Below are positions 54,432 through 64,000 of a stretch of DNA of 64,000 bases, piece by piece (position 1 is the stretch's first letter; every line of letters begins with the position of its first letter). Where the stretch lies: the NCBI GenBank assembly GCA_024635925.1, contig JAGXHY010000008.1, positions 1 through 64,000 on the forward strand, given 5' to 3'. The position numbers and the translations under genes are program-made. Source of the stretch: Bacillota bacterium. Lineage in GTDB: Bacteria; Bacillota; TC1. The notes under the pieces were generated by a model. That model worked only from the letters and a program-made list of their open reading frames with translations, did not search any database and had not been told where the DNA came from.

Positions 54432-54840
54432 ACAATTATCTATGTTTTTAAAAAATCAACCAGGTGAACTGGAAAAAATAATATCAGCATTTAATGATAA
54501 TAATATTAAGATTATTGCTATGTGTATAACAGATACTAATGAAAATGGCATCTTTAGAGTAATAGTTGATAAGCCATTAAAAGCTGAAAGAACATTAAAA
54601 AAAATCGGGGTAAATAATTACACTAGTAGGGTTTTGATAGTTGGTATCACAAAAATAAAAAAATTATTTAATGAGATGAATTCTAATAAATTAAATGTAG
54701 AATATATGTATACCATGGATAGTAATAAACTAGTAATAAAATTTGATAATTTGGAAAAAGGTTATGAAATTTTATTTAGTTTGGGTTATAAACTTTTAGG
54801 AGAAAACGATATATTTGTGGAGGAAAGTAATGAAAATTGA
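54424..54840 (+). CDS. ACT-domain protein (tandem ACT)
   Basis: A 138-residue protein with two ACT-like repeats: LSMFLKNQPGELEKIISAFN at 5-24 and a second half from about 70. ACT domains usually bind amino acids. It lies immediately before hisC and overlaps it by 11 bases, so an amino-acid-sensing role for that transcript or enzyme is possible but unproven. No catalytic domain is attached. Confidence 0.82.
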   Translation: MIKQLSMFLKNQPGELEKIISAFNDNNIKIIAMCITDTNENGIFRVIVDKPLKAERTLKKIGVNNYTSRVLIVGITKIKKLFNEMNSNKLNVEYMYTMDSNKLVIKFDNLEKGYEILFSLGYKLLGENDIFVEESNEN

Positions 54841-55930
54841 ATGGAAAGGTAGAGAGGCTATAAATAACATTAAACCATACTCTCCAGGAAAAGCTATTGA
54901 TGAAGTGAAAAAAGAATTTGGCTTGAAAAATATTTATAAAATGGCTTCAAATGAAAATCCTCTAGGACCATCACAATTAGCAATTGAAGCAATAAAAAAT
55001 AATACTAGCAATATACATATTTATCCAGATGGTTGTTCTCTACTATTGAAAGAATCGATAGCAAAGAAAAATAACATTAATACTCAACAAATTATTGTAG
55101 GTAATGGTTCAGATGAAATTATTAAACTTTTAGGTGAAAGTTTCCTTGAAAAAGGAGATACAATTATAATGGGGGAACCTTCATTTTCTGAATATGATTA
55201 CATTGGGAATTTAATGGGTGCAAAGGTAAAAAAAATACCTTTAGTAAATTTTGCTTTTGACTTGGAAGAAATATTGGATAATCTAGATGACTCTGTGAAA
55301 ATCATTGCTTTATGTAATCCTAATAACCCTACAGGAACAGTGATAGAAAAAGATGAATTAATAAGTTTTATTGATAGAGTACCAGAAAAAATAATAGTTG
55401 TTTTAGATGAAGCATATAAAGAATATGCTGGTGATAATTTCTATAGTGGGCTTAATTTTATAAAGAAAGAAAAAAATAATGTATTAATTCTAAATACATT
55501 TTCTAAAATATATGGGTTAGCTGCTTTAAGAGTAGGCTATGGAATAGGGAGTGAATCTTTAATTAGTTGGATTACTAGAGCAAAAGAACCTTTTAATGTA
55601 AATGTACTTGCTCAAGTAGGGGCTATGGCTGCTTTAGAGGATATCGAACATTTAAAACGATCTATTGCTTTAAATGATTCAGGTAAAGCTTTTTTATATA
55701 AAGAATTTTCTGAAAGAAACTTTGATTACAGTCCTAGTGGAGCCAATTTTATCTGGGTTGATATAAAAAATGATAGTAAAAAGGTTTTTGATGGTTTACT
55801 AAAAAAAGGAATCATAATTCGACCAGGATATGTTTTTGGAGCAGATAACCATATACGTGTAACAATAGATAAACCTGAGATTAATAGATACTTTTTAGAT
55901 ATGTTAGATGAAGTAATAAGAGAAATATAG
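54830..55930 (+). CDS. hisC: Histidinol-phosphate aminotransferase family
   Basis: PLP-dependent class II aminotransferase of 366 residues from ATG 54830, preceded by GTGGAGG. Features include SNENPLGPSQLAIEAI, CNPNNPTGT, the DEAYKEY motif and PLP lysine K226 in NTFSKIYGLAALRVGYG. No other his genes are nearby, and the ACT protein precedes it, so it might serve aromatic or phenylpyruvate transamination, a known side role of HisC proteins. Confidence 0.88.
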   Translation: MKIEWKGREAINNIKPYSPGKAIDEVKKEFGLKNIYKMASNENPLGPSQLAIEAIKNNTSNIHIYPDGCSLLLKESIAKKNNINTQQIIVGNGSDEIIKLLGESFLEKGDTIIMGEPSFSEYDYIGNLMGAKVKKIPLVNFAFDLEEILDNLDDSVKIIALCNPNNPTGTVIEKDELISFIDRVPEKIIVVLDEAYKEYAGDNFYSGLNFIKKEKNNVLILNTFSKIYGLAALRVGYGIGSESLISWITRAKEPFNVNVLAQVGAMAALEDIEHLKRSIALNDSGKAFLYKEFSERNFDYSPSGANFIWVDIKNDSKKVFDGLLKKGIIIRPGYVFGADNHIRVTIDKPEINRYFLDMLDEVIREI

Positions 55931-55940
55931 TGGAGGCAAA

Positions 55941-56711
55941 ATGACAGTAGGAGTTTTTGATTCTGGAATCGGTGGGATGACAGTTGTAAGAGAAATAAGA
56001 AAAAGATTTCCCAATGAAAAAATCATATATTTTGGAGATACTAAAAGAGTTCCTTATGGAGAGAAAACAAAAGAAGAATTAATAAATTTTTCTGAACAAA
56101 TAGTTAGTTTTCTAATAAGTCAAGGTGCAAAAGTCATTGTTGATGCTTGTAATACTACTTCAGCATTGGCTTTACCTTATTTAAAAACTAAATTTGATAT
56201 CCCTATAATCGGCGTTTTAGAACCTGGTGCGAATAAAGCTGTTGATGAAGCAATTAAAAAAATTGGCGTAATAGCAACTTCTGCTACTATTAATAGTAAA
56301 TGCTATCAGAATAGTATTGGTTATTTAAATTCTGATATAGAGGTAACAGCTGTAGCCTGTCCTAAACTTGTTGGATTTATTGAAGATGGTGACTTAGATT
56401 CGGATTATTTAAAGCAAGTTTTAAATAGTTATTTAAACACGATTTTTTTAAATAATTGTGATACATTGGTTTTAGGTTGTACACATTATCCGTTTTTAAG
56501 CAAAACTATTGGAGAAATAATCGGAGATGAAATTAAATTGATTGATCCTGCAGTTTCTACTGTAGATAATCTAGAAAAATATTTAGATGGTTCTAATGGT
56601 GAAGAGATTTGTTATGTAAGTGGTGATAATTATAGTTTTATCAATACGTTAATGAAAATTTACCCTGAACATGGTTTTGAAAAAATAATTGAATTTGATC
56701 CAATTAAGTAA
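55941..56711 (+). CDS. murI: Glutamate racemase
   Basis: Makes D-glutamate for peptidoglycan. The 256 residues contain VFDSGIGGMTV with D7 and S8, the catalytic cysteines C70 (DACNTTSA) and C180 (LGCTHYPFL), and GDTKRVPYGEK. GTGGAGG lies before ATG. Its frame does not overlap the next gene. Confidence 0.96.
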   Translation: MTVGVFDSGIGGMTVVREIRKRFPNEKIIYFGDTKRVPYGEKTKEELINFSEQIVSFLISQGAKVIVDACNTTSALALPYLKTKFDIPIIGVLEPGANKAVDEAIKKIGVIATSATINSKCYQNSIGYLNSDIEVTAVACPKLVGFIEDGDLDSDYLKQVLNSYLNTIFLNNCDTLVLGCTHYPFLSKTIGEIIGDEIKLIDPAVSTVDNLEKYLDGSNGEEICYVSGDNYSFINTLMKIYPEHGFEKIIEFDPIK

Positions 56712-56721
56712 GGAGCATTAT

Positions 56722-57426
56722 ATGAGAGTAGTAAGTCTTAAAAAAGTAGCTTTAAAGTATCCAGAAGGTTCATGTTTAATCAATATGGGAGATACAATTG
56801 TACTTGCAACAGCCTCTATTGAAGAAAAAGTCCCCCCTTTTTTAGTAGGTACAGGAAAAGGTTGGGTTACAGCAGAATATAATATGTTGCCAAGATCTAA
56901 TAAACATCGAAAGATTAGAAGTAATAATCTGATAAAACCGGATGGAAGAGCATTAGAAATACAAAGGTTAATAGGCAGAGCATTAAGAACTGCTGTAGAT
57001 AGAAAATTATTGGGTGAAAGAACAATCATTATTGATTGTGACGTTATCCAAGCTGATGGGGGAACTAGAACTGCTTCTATCAATGCAGGTTTTGTAGCCC
57101 TCCATGAAGCTTGTAAATACTTAATAGATACAAAAATTATAAAAAAATTTCCAATAAGGTTTTTTGTTGGAGCGGTGAGCGTTGGTAAAGTTGGTTCAAA
57201 ATATATTCAAGACTTATGTTATGCTGAAGATAGTAAAGCTATAGTTGATATGAATATAGTCTTGAATGAATATGGTGATTTTATAGAATTACAAGGTTCA
57301 GGTGAAGAAGATGTTTATTCAAAAGATGATTTAGATAAATTGATATTGTTGGCACAAAAAGGTATAAAAGAAATTATCAAAATACAAAAGGAAGTAGTTA
57401 ATGAAGATAGTATTAGCGACATATAA
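56722..57426 (+). CDS. rph: Ribonuclease PH, short N-terminus
   Basis: Phosphorolytic 3' exonuclease that trims tRNA. The 234 residues include VLATASIEEKVPPFLVGTGK, GWVTAEYNMLPRS, RALEIQRLIGRALR, IDCDVIQADGGTRTASI and FIELQGSGEE. The protein begins MRVVSLKKVALKYPEGS and lacks about ten residues of the usual N-terminal MRxDGRxxDELRP stretch. The start at ATG 56722 has AAGGAG ahead; in-frame sequence upstream does not supply the missing motif. Confidence 0.93.
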   Translation: MRVVSLKKVALKYPEGSCLINMGDTIVLATASIEEKVPPFLVGTGKGWVTAEYNMLPRSNKHRKIRSNNLIKPDGRALEIQRLIGRALRTAVDRKLLGERTIIIDCDVIQADGGTRTASINAGFVALHEACKYLIDTKIIKKFPIRFFVGAVSVGKVGSKYIQDLCYAEDSKAIVDMNIVLNEYGDFIELQGSGEEDVYSKDDLDKLILLAQKGIKEIIKIQKEVVNEDSISDI

Positions 57427-57976
57427 TAAACATAAATTGTTAGAAATTAAGTCACTTATTGGAAATTCTGATATTGAATTAGTTTGTTTAGATGATATAG
57501 GATTTAATGAAGAGATAGTAGAAGATGGTAAGAGTTTTATAGAAAATGCTTTAATAAAAGCCGAAACCATTTATGAAAAATATAAAATCCCAACATTAGC
57601 AGATGATTCTGGTATTTGTATTGATGCCTTAGGAGGCAAACCCGGCATCTATTCTGCAAGGTTTGCAGGAGAAAATACAAATTCCCAAGATAAAAATAAA
57701 ATAATTATTGAAATGTTAGAAGGTAAATTGAATAGAAATGCTCATTATACATGTGCATTAGCATATGTTACAGAAAACGAAAAGTTTATCATAGAAAAAT
57801 ATTGTCATGGAACAATAATTGAAAAAGAAACGGGAATTAACGGATTTGGTTATGATCCAATTTTTTATTTAGAATCCTACGGGAAAACATTAGGCGAAAT
57901 TACATTACAAGAAAAAAACAAAATTAGTCATAGAGGGAAAGCTTTTAAGGAATTTAAAAAATATATAGAAATTTAA
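57401..57976 (+). CDS. rdgB: XTP/dITP diphosphatase (RdgB/HAM1)
   Basis: Removes non-canonical purine nucleotides from the pool. The 191 residues show IVLATYNKHKLLEIKSLI, LADDSGICIDALGGKPGIYSARFAG and GFGYDPIFYLESYGKTLGE, then SHRGKA. It overlaps rph by 26 bases, the largest overlap in the window, and the two genes are commonly adjacent. A terminator follows. Confidence 0.95.
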   Translation: MKIVLATYNKHKLLEIKSLIGNSDIELVCLDDIGFNEEIVEDGKSFIENALIKAETIYEKYKIPTLADDSGICIDALGGKPGIYSARFAGENTNSQDKNKIIIEMLEGKLNRNAHYTCALAYVTENEKFIIEKYCHGTIIEKETGINGFGYDPIFYLESYGKTLGEITLQEKNKISHRGKAFKEFKKYIEI

Positions 57977-58005
57977 AATAGCATAGTTTTATCTATGCTA
58001 TTTTA
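57974..58005 (+). terminator. Terminator after rdgB
   Basis: TAAAATAGCATAG pairs with CTATGCTATTTTA over 13 bases with a short TTTTAT loop. It overlaps the rdgB stop codon. Confidence 0.85.
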
Positions 58006-58013
58006 AATATAAC

Positions 58014-58042
58014 TTAAAAAAAATATTAAAAAGTAGTATAAT
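58014..58042 (+). promoter_or_regulatory. Possible promoter for lepA
   Basis: TTAAAA and TATAAT are 17 bases apart, with the -10 32 bases before the lepA start codon. The -35 matches four of six consensus bases. Confidence 0.55.
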
Positions 58043-58074
58043 GATAGAATAGGTGAAAAATTATGAGGTGAATA

Positions 58075-59880
58075 ATGACTGACTTAAGCAATATAAGAAA
58101 TTTTTGTATTATAGCACATATAGACCACGGTAAATCGACTTTGGCAGATAGACTAATAGAACACACTGGAGCTGTTGAAAAAAGAGATATTACTAAACAA
58201 ATGCTAGATCAAATGGATTTAGAACAAGAACGTGGAATTACAATAAAATTACAAGCAGTAAAAATGAAATACATAGGAGTTGATGGTAAGGAATATTTAT
58301 TAAATTTAATAGATACTCCAGGCCATGTAGATTTTACATATGAAGTTTCTAGAAGCTTAGCCGCTTGTGAAGGTGCATTACTAGTAGTAGATGCTTCACA
58401 AGGAATTGAAGCACAAACTTTAGCTAATGTATATTTAGCATTGGAGAATAATTTGGAAATTATTCCTGTAATTAATAAGATTGATCTACCTAGTGCTGAA
58501 CCAGAAAAAGTAAAACAAGAAATAGAGGATATAATAGGTTTAGATACTTCAAATGTTGTTTTAACTTCAGCAAAGACCGGTGCAGGAACTAGTGAAATCT
58601 TAGAAGCAATTGTTAAATATGTTCCTGAACCAGTAGGAGACTATGAGGCTCCATTAAAAGCATTAATATTCGATTCAAACTTCGATGCCTATAAAGGAGC
58701 ATTATCTTATGTTAGGATTATAGATGGAATTGTAAAAAAAGGAATGAAAATAAAGATGTTTGCTACAGGAAAGGAATTTGAGGTTACTGAAGTTGGAATA
58801 TTTGAACCTTTACATAGAATTGTAGATACTTTGAAAGCTGGAGAGGTTGGCTATATAGCTGCTAGTATTAAAAAAGTTGCTGACACTAGAGTTGGGGATA
58901 CAATCACAAGTGCATTAAATCCATGTAAAGAGCCATTAGAAGGCTATAAAAAAGCAGTGCCTATGGTTTACTGTGGTTTATATCCAATTGACAATGATAA
59001 ATACAATGAGTTGAAAGATGCTTTGGAAAAGTTACAACTAAATGATGCATCTTTACTATTTGATCCAGAAACTTCATCTGCGTTAGGTTTCGGATTTAGA
59101 TGTGGATTTTTAGGCTTATTACATATGGAAATTGTACAAGAACGTTTAGAAAGAGAGTATGGTTTATCATTAATTACAACAGCTCCAAGTGTTGTATTTA
59201 TTGTTCATAAAACAGATGGAACAACTATGAAAATCGATAGCCCTGCATTACTACCTGATATCAGAACAGTTGAATATTTGGAAGAACCAATAGTTAAGGC
59301 ATCTATAATGGTGCCAAATGATTATGTTGGGAGTGTTATGGATTTATGTCAAGATAAAAGAGGAGTATTTATAAATATGGAATATATAACTCCTAAAAGA
59401 GTTGTTTTAAGCTATAAGTTACCTTTAGGTGAGATTATTTATGACTTTTTTGATCAACTAAAATCTCGTACAAAAGGCTATGCTAGTTTAGATTATGAAC
59501 TAGCTGGACATGAAAAATCGAGTTTAGTAAAATTAGATATTCTATTAGCAGGAGAAATTATTGATGCATTATCTTGCATTGTACATAAAGATAAAGCATA
59601 TTACAGGGGTAGAGCATTGGTTAGTAAATTAAGACAGTTAATACCAAGACAGTTATTCGAAGTTCCTATTCAAGCAGCAATTGGAAGTAAAGTAATAGCT
59701 AGAGAGACAGTAAAGGCTATGAGAAAAGATGTTCTTGAAAAATGCTATGGGGGAGATATTTCTAGAAAGAGAAAACTTCTTGAAAAACAGAAGGAAGGTA
59801 AAAAAAGAATGAAACAAGTTGGTAGAATAGAAGTACCACAAGAAGCATTTATGGCAGTATTAAGTTTAGATGATGAATAA
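58075..59880 (+). CDS. lepA: Elongation factor 4 (LepA)
   Basis: Ribosome-associated GTPase back-translocating or assisting initiation. The 601 residues begin with a G domain containing [14 protein letters not shown] (near 14-27), [22 protein letters not shown] and NKID, followed by EF-G-like domains and the LepA-specific C-terminal domain with [28 protein letters not shown] precedes ATG. Its stop overlaps hemW. Confidence 0.97.
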   Translation: MTDLSNIRNFCIIAHIDHGKSTLADRLIEHTGAVEKRDITKQMLDQMDLEQERGITIKLQAVKMKYIGVDGKEYLLNLIDTPGHVDFTYEVSRSLAACEGALLVVDASQGIEAQTLANVYLALENNLEIIPVINKIDLPSAEPEKVKQEIEDIIGLDTSNVVLTSAKTGAGTSEILEAIVKYVPEPVGDYEAPLKALIFDSNFDAYKGALSYVRIIDGIVKKGMKIKMFATGKEFEVTEVGIFEPLHRIVDTLKAGEVGYIAASIKKVADTRVGDTITSALNPCKEPLEGYKKAVPMVYCGLYPIDNDKYNELKDALEKLQLNDASLLFDPETSSALGFGFRCGFLGLLHMEIVQERLEREYGLSLITTAPSVVFIVHKTDGTTMKIDSPALLPDIRTVEYLEEPIVKASIMVPNDYVGSVMDLCQDKRGVFINMEYITPKRVVLSYKLPLGEIIYDFFDQLKSRTKGYASLDYELAGHEKSSLVKLDILLAGEIIDALSCIVHKDKAYYRGRALVSKLRQLIPRQLFEVPIQAAIGSKVIARETVKAMRKDVLEKCYGGDISRKRKLLEKQKEGKKRMKQVGRIEVPQEAFMAVLSLDDE

Positions 59881-60994
59881 TGAAGTTGGAATTTATATTC
59901 ATATTCCATTTTGTCTAAAAAAATGTAATTATTGTGATTTTGTTTCTTTTTCGAGTTATGAGTTTGAAGAAAATTATTTTAAGAAACTACTTAAGGAAAT
60001 TGATATAAGGAATAGTAATACAAAAAAAATTAAAACAATTTATTTTGGAGGAGGAACACCTTCATCTGTAAAGACTAAAAATATAAGAAATACTATTTTA
60101 CAATTGAAAGAAAAATTTGATTTATCAAATTTAGAAGAAATGACTATTGAAGTAAACCCAGGAATTTGTAATAATGATAACATACAAGAATACTATGATA
60201 TGGGTTTCAATAGATTATCAATTGGAGTACAAACATTTGATGAAGTTATGTTGAAGAAATTGGGAAGGATTCATAATAAGGAAGATATTTATAATACTAT
60301 CAATATGGCAAGAATAGTAGGTTTTAAAAATATATCTATTGATTTGATGTATGGACTACCTGATGATAGTCTTAAAAGATTACAGAGCGATATGGAGTTA
60401 GCTATGAATTTAGACCTTCAACATATTTCTACTTATGGATTAATAATTGAACCTAATACGAAATTTGAAAAAGATTTTAAAAATGGCTTGCTAAAGCTGC
60501 CAAGCGAAGAAATACTTTTAGAAATGAGAGAATTAATAAATGAAAAAGTTAATTATTATGGATTTAATCATTATGAAATTGCTAATTATGCAAAAAGCTC
60601 ATATGAATCTAAACATAATCTAATATATTGGAATAATAATGATTATTACGGATTTGGTGTGAATAGTACTACAAAAGTGAATGGGATTAGATTTACGAAT
60701 GAACCTAATCTAAATAATTATATTAATTCATATAAATTTGAGAAATATAATTTAGAAGTATTGACTGATGAAATTGTGATTGAGGAAGGTATATTTCTAG
60801 GCTTAAGAAAAATTGCTGGTATTGACTTAGAATGTTTTCTTAACAGATATAATATAGATATTAAACAGAAATATAAAAAAGTTATTGATGAATTATTAGA
60901 AATCAAAGCTATAAGATTAAATGATAAAACACTAAAACTCACTAATTTTGGAATTGAAATTTCAAATTATTGCATGTCAAAGTTTTTATCATAA
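59870..60994 (+). CDS. hemW: HemW, radical SAM heme chaperone
   Basis: Radical SAM protein of 374 residues. The cluster motif CLKKCNYC (C15, C19, C22) is in [13 protein letters not shown], followed by [15 protein letters not shown] and [10 protein letters not shown] and the C-terminal HemW domain. It is often annotated as coproporphyrinogen III oxidase; the HemW type carries heme instead. The start is ATG 59870 or 59873, with poor ribosome binding sequence, consistent with coupling to lepA. Confidence 0.92.
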   Translation: MMNNEVGIYIHIPFCLKKCNYCDFVSFSSYEFEENYFKKLLKEIDIRNSNTKKIKTIYFGGGTPSSVKTKNIRNTILQLKEKFDLSNLEEMTIEVNPGICNNDNIQEYYDMGFNRLSIGVQTFDEVMLKKLGRIHNKEDIYNTINMARIVGFKNISIDLMYGLPDDSLKRLQSDMELAMNLDLQHISTYGLIIEPNTKFEKDFKNGLLKLPSEEILLEMRELINEKVNYYGFNHYEIANYAKSSYESKHNLIYWNNNDYYGFGVNSTTKVNGIRFTNEPNLNNYINSYKFEKYNLEVLTDEIVIEEGIFLGLRKIAGIDLECFLNRYNIDIKQKYKKVIDELLEIKAIRLNDKTLKLTNFGIEISNYCMSKFLS

Positions 60995-61003
60995 GGAGAA
61001 AAA

Positions 61004-64000
61004 ATGGAAACGTTAAGATTAGGTATGGATGTAGGTTCAACAACAGTAAAAGTTGTTGTAGTTGATAAAGAGGACAAATGTTTATTCAAGTCATATGAAC
61101 GTCATTATTCAGAAATTTTAAAAACGGGTATTGAAATGTTAAAAAAGGTTATGGTAATATTTCCGGATTATTCTTTTAAAATGATGTTTAGTGGTTCAGG
61201 AGGGATGGGACTAGCAGAAAAACTAAAAATGCCATTCGTACAAGAAGTTATTGCTTTGACAGAAGCAATAGAAAAATATATACCACAAACTGACGTTGCA
61301 ATTGAACTAGGTGGTGAAGATGCTAAGATTACTTATCTTGGGGCAAGTAGCGAACAGAGAATGAATGGTGTTTGTGCAGGAGGGACAGGAGCATTTATTG
61401 ATCAAATGGCTCAACTATTACAAGTTGAAGTAAACGAATTAAATGAAATGGCAAAAAACTATAATTCAATTTATCCTATAGCTTCAAGATGTGGGGTATT
61501 TGCTAAATCAGATGTTCAACCATTAATAAATGAGGGAGCTGACGTTTCTGATATTGCGGTCTCAATTTTCCAGGCAGTTGTTAACCAAACTATTAGTGGG
61601 TTGGCTTGTGGAAGACCAATTCGCGGCAAGGTTGCATTTTTAGGGGGACCACTAACCTTTATGTCTGAATTAAGAAATAGATTTATAGAAGTACTAAAAT
61701 TATCAGATGAAGATATTGTGTTTCCAGAAAACTCTCAATATTTTGTTGCTCTAGGAACAGCAGAATTAGTAAAAAATGAAGAAAGAGAATTTACATTATC
61801 TGATGTTTTAGATGCTATTGCTGAAAGAGATATTTCATCAGAAAATATTTCAACATTACCACCATTATTTAAAGATGAAGAAGAATATAACTTGTTTAAA
61901 ACGCGTCATGCTAAAGCTAAAGTTGATAAGGTAGAATTTGAAAATAGTACTCCTCCATATTTTCTTGGAATTGATGCTGGTTCTACAACCAGTAAAATGG
62001 CGTTGATGGATAATAATGGTGCTTTAATATGGTCATTTTATGGCAGTAATGAAGGTAAGCCATTGTCAAATATTGTCTTACAATTGTTGAATTTATATAA
62101 ATCGATTCCTAAATTAAAAATAGCTAGAGCTGGAGTAACGGGATATGGAGAAGGATTGATTAAAGCTGCCTTACAAGTCGATGAAGGTGAAATAGAAACT
62201 GTAGCTCATTTCAAAGCAGCAAATTTCTTTCAACCTGGAGTTGATTTTATACTTGATATAGGTGGTCAAGATATGAAATCCTTACAAGTTAGAGATGGAG
62301 TTATTACTAGTATTATGTTAAATGAAGCCTGTTCTTCAGGATGTGGATCATTTATTGAAACTTATGCTAATTCATTATCATTATCTATTAAAGATTTTGC
62401 ACAGAAAGCATTGTTATCTCCAAATCCTGTTGATCTTGGAACTAGGTGTACAGTATTTATGAACTCTAAGATCAAACAAGCACAAAAAGATGGTGCTAGT
62501 GTAGGCGATATTTCTGCTGGTGTTTCTTATTCAGTTATTAAAAACGCACTATACAAAGTTATAAAAATGAAAAATACTGCAGAATTAGGAGAAAAAGTTG
62601 TAGTCCAAGGGGGTACATTCTATAATGATGCTGTTTTAAGAGCTTTTGAATTAATTATTGAAAGAGAAGTTGTAAGACCTGATATTGCAGGTATTATGGG
62701 CGCTTTTGGTATGGCATTAATCGCAAAAGAAAGATATTGTGAAGATGAAGAAAGTATACTCTTAGGTCAAGATGATCTTATTAATTTTAATTATGTAAAT
62801 GATATGAAACGTTGTGGGTTATGCGGAAATAATTGTTTATTAACAATTAGTACATTTCCAACTGGTGACTTTTTTGTTTCAGGTAATAGATGTGAAAGAG
62901 GAGCAGGTATTGCAGAAGATGCTAAAAACAAGTTGCCTAATGTTTATGAATATACCTATAATAGATTATTTAAATATTATCATCCTCTAGATAAAGTTCT
63001 TGCTAGACGTGGAACCATTGGTATCCCTAGAGCCCTCAATATGTATGCACATTATCCTTTATGGTTCACGTTTTTTACTGAATTAGGTTTTAGAGTAGAA
63101 TTATCAAATAGAAGTTCTAAAAAGGTCTATGAGTCAGGAATGGATTCAATACCATCAGAATCAATGTGTTATCCAGCGAAAATAACTAATGGACATATTA
63201 TGAACTTGCTAAAAAAAGGAGTTAAAACTATTTTTTATCCATCTATACCTTATGATATTAAGGAAGAGGAAACTGCAGAAAACCACTATAACTGTCCTAT
63301 CGTGACAAGTTATCCTGAAGTTATTGAAAATAATATTGATGATATTAGAAATGATGATATTACATTTATTCATCCATTTTTACCAATATATAATCAAAAG
63401 AAGATGACGGTTAGGTTATATGAAGCACTAAAGAAAGATTTTAATATAAGTAAAAAAGAAATTAATTTTGCGTTAGAAAAAGCTTATGATGAACTAGATA
63501 GATATAAAAGAGATATAGAAGAAAAAGGCAAAGATATAGTTAATAAAATGCATGATAAAGGAATGCGGGGGATTGTTTTAGCAGGCAGGCCATATCATGT
63601 CGACCCAGAAATTCATCACGGAATACCCGAGATGATGACACAACTTGGTTTAGTAGTATTATCTGAAGAATCAATTTCTAAATTAGCAGAAGATAAAGAT
63701 CATTTAAGAGTTGTAAATCAGTGGGTTTACCATTCAAGATTATATAATGCAGCAGAGTTTGTTAAGAATGAACCTAATATAGAACTTGTTCAATTAACAT
63801 CATTTGGTTGTGGCTTGGATGCAATAACTACCGATCAAGTTAAAGAAATACTTGATCGAAATGGTAAGCTTTATACCTTGATAAAAATTGATGAAATTAA
63901 TAATTTAGGAGCAGCACGTATTAGGGCAAGATCATTACTTGCAGCTATGAATGCTAGAACCCAAAATACTGAAGACTTTATTAAAAAGCCTGTATTGGAA
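61004..64000 (+). CDS. Giant 2-hydroxyacyl-CoA dehydratase activase (3' partial)
   Basis: The first 999 codons of a large protein; no stop is reached. Two activase (BcrAD/BadFG/HgdC-type) ATPase domains occur in tandem, each with an ATP motif ([10 protein letters not shown] near 7-16; [10 protein letters not shown] near 323-332). Likely cluster cysteines are C124/C163 in the first and C443/C482 in the second. A CGLCGNNC cluster and a DUF2229-like region follow. In this family the ATPase drives electrons to a dehydratase or reductase component. AAGGAG lies seven bases before ATG 61004. Whole proteins of this type are usually about 1400 residues. Confidence 0.9.
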   Translation, partial: METLRLGMDVGSTTVKVVVVDKEDKCLFKSYERHYSEILKTGIEMLKKVMVIFPDYSFKMMFSGSGGMGLAEKLKMPFVQEVIALTEAIEKYIPQTDVAIELGGEDAKITYLGASSEQRMNGVCAGGTGAFIDQMAQLLQVEVNELNEMAKNYNSIYPIASRCGVFAKSDVQPLINEGADVSDIAVSIFQAVVNQTISGLACGRPIRGKVAFLGGPLTFMSELRNRFIEVLKLSDEDIVFPENSQYFVALGTAELVKNEEREFTLSDVLDAIAERDISSENISTLPPLFKDEEEYNLFKTRHAKAKVDKVEFENSTPPYFLGIDAGSTTSKMALMDNNGALIWSFYGSNEGKPLSNIVLQLLNLYKSIPKLKIARAGVTGYGEGLIKAALQVDEGEIETVAHFKAANFFQPGVDFILDIGGQDMKSLQVRDGVITSIMLNEACSSGCGSFIETYANSLSLSIKDFAQKALLSPNPVDLGTRCTVFMNSKIKQAQKDGASVGDISAGVSYSVIKNALYKVIKMKNTAELGEKVVVQGGTFYNDAVLRAFELIIEREVVRPDIAGIMGAFGMALIAKERYCEDEESILLGQDDLINFNYVNDMKRCGLCGNNCLLTISTFPTGDFFVSGNRCERGAGIAEDAKNKLPNVYEYTYNRLFKYYHPLDKVLARRGTIGIPRALNMYAHYPLWFTFFTELGFRVELSNRSSKKVYESGMDSIPSESMCYPAKITNGHIMNLLKKGVKTIFYPSIPYDIKEEETAENHYNCPIVTSYPEVIENNIDDIRNDDITFIHPFLPIYNQKKMTVRLYEALKKDFNISKKEINFALEKAYDELDRYKRDIEEKGKDIVNKMHDKGMRGIVLAGRPYHVDPEIHHGIPEMMTQLGLVVLSEESISKLAEDKDHLRVVNQWVYHSRLYNAAEFVKNEPNIELVQLTSFGCGLDAITTDQVKEILDRNGKLYTLIKIDEINNLGAARIRARSLLAAMNARTQNTEDFIKKPVLE

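Noticed and set aside
1-64000. CRISPR arrays, insertion sequences, prophage, tRNA or rRNA genes
   Set aside because: No regularly spaced repeats, transposase-like proteins, phage genes or tRNA-like sequences were noticed on either strand.

Overview
The window reads as chromosome of a low-GC, Gram-positive anaerobe of the Clostridia/Tissierellia type. This rests on the strongly A/T-rich codon use, AAGGAGG ribosome binding sites, Firmicutes-type genes (prp with an N-terminally extended L27, spoVS, ireB, rny, asp23/amaP, recX), an S-box (SAM-I) riboswitch, and the anaerobic enzymes NfnAB and a large 2-hydroxyacyl-CoA dehydratase activase. No genus is claimed. There are 69 protein genes (two partial) plus one possible leader peptide. 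Only rpsT and metA lie on the minus strand. I see no rRNA, tRNA, insertion sequence, prophage or CRISPR array.

Layout. 1-140: end of an unidentified gene and a terminator. 225-6558: radC, then the cell-shape cluster mreBCD-mrdA-rodA with minCDE missing from its usual place. 6567-10821: two radical-SAM-associated genes, a LiaF-like membrane protein, and rplU-prp-rpmA behind an L21-type leader. 10873-16373: obg, yhbY, proBA, nadD, yqeK, rsfS. 16399-20222: a terminator whose stem contains the comEA ribosome binding site, then comEA, comEC and holA. 20259-21670 (minus): rpsT, and metA behind a SAM-I riboswitch. 21902-26235: recA-recX, rny behind a possible attenuator, a YmdB-type phosphodiesterase, spoVS. 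26339-33000 region: alaS-ireB-ruvX-DUF1292-mltG-U32 peptidase-yqeG. 32825-40323: aroE-aroK, tldD-tldE, aroQ, an M24 peptidase, efp, asp23-amaP, nusB. 40734-44494: nfnAB, folD and a cyclodeaminase. 44602-53121: xseAB-ispA, then plsX-rnc-smc-ftsY. 53127-57976: mtaD, an ACT protein, hisC, murI, rph, rdgB. 58075-64000: lepA, hemW and a truncated giant activase.

How the genes fit together. Most are housekeeping: rod-shape wall synthesis (mreBCD, mrdA, rodA, mltG, murI), ribosome assembly and translation (rplU, rpmA, obg, yhbY, rsfS, efp, lepA, alaS), DNA maintenance and uptake (recA/X, ruvX, holA, xseAB, smc, comEA/EC), amino acid and cofactor supply (proBA, metA, aroEKQ, hisC, nadD), and one-carbon/redox metabolism (nfnAB, folD, cyclodeaminase). 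Neighbouring gene groups are joined in unusual ways. The canonical sites for the spoIIIA operon and for gpr/spoIIP are empty although spoVS is present, so the lineage may have lost or rearranged sporulation.

No novel defence or mobile system is visible. The most interesting signals are small regulatory architectures: a 10-codon aromatic-rich reading frame ending one base before a terminator ahead of rny; the comEA ribosome binding site buried in a terminator stem; a palindrome in the gene-free gap before nfnA; and repeated use of the extended -10 motif TATGnTATAAT.
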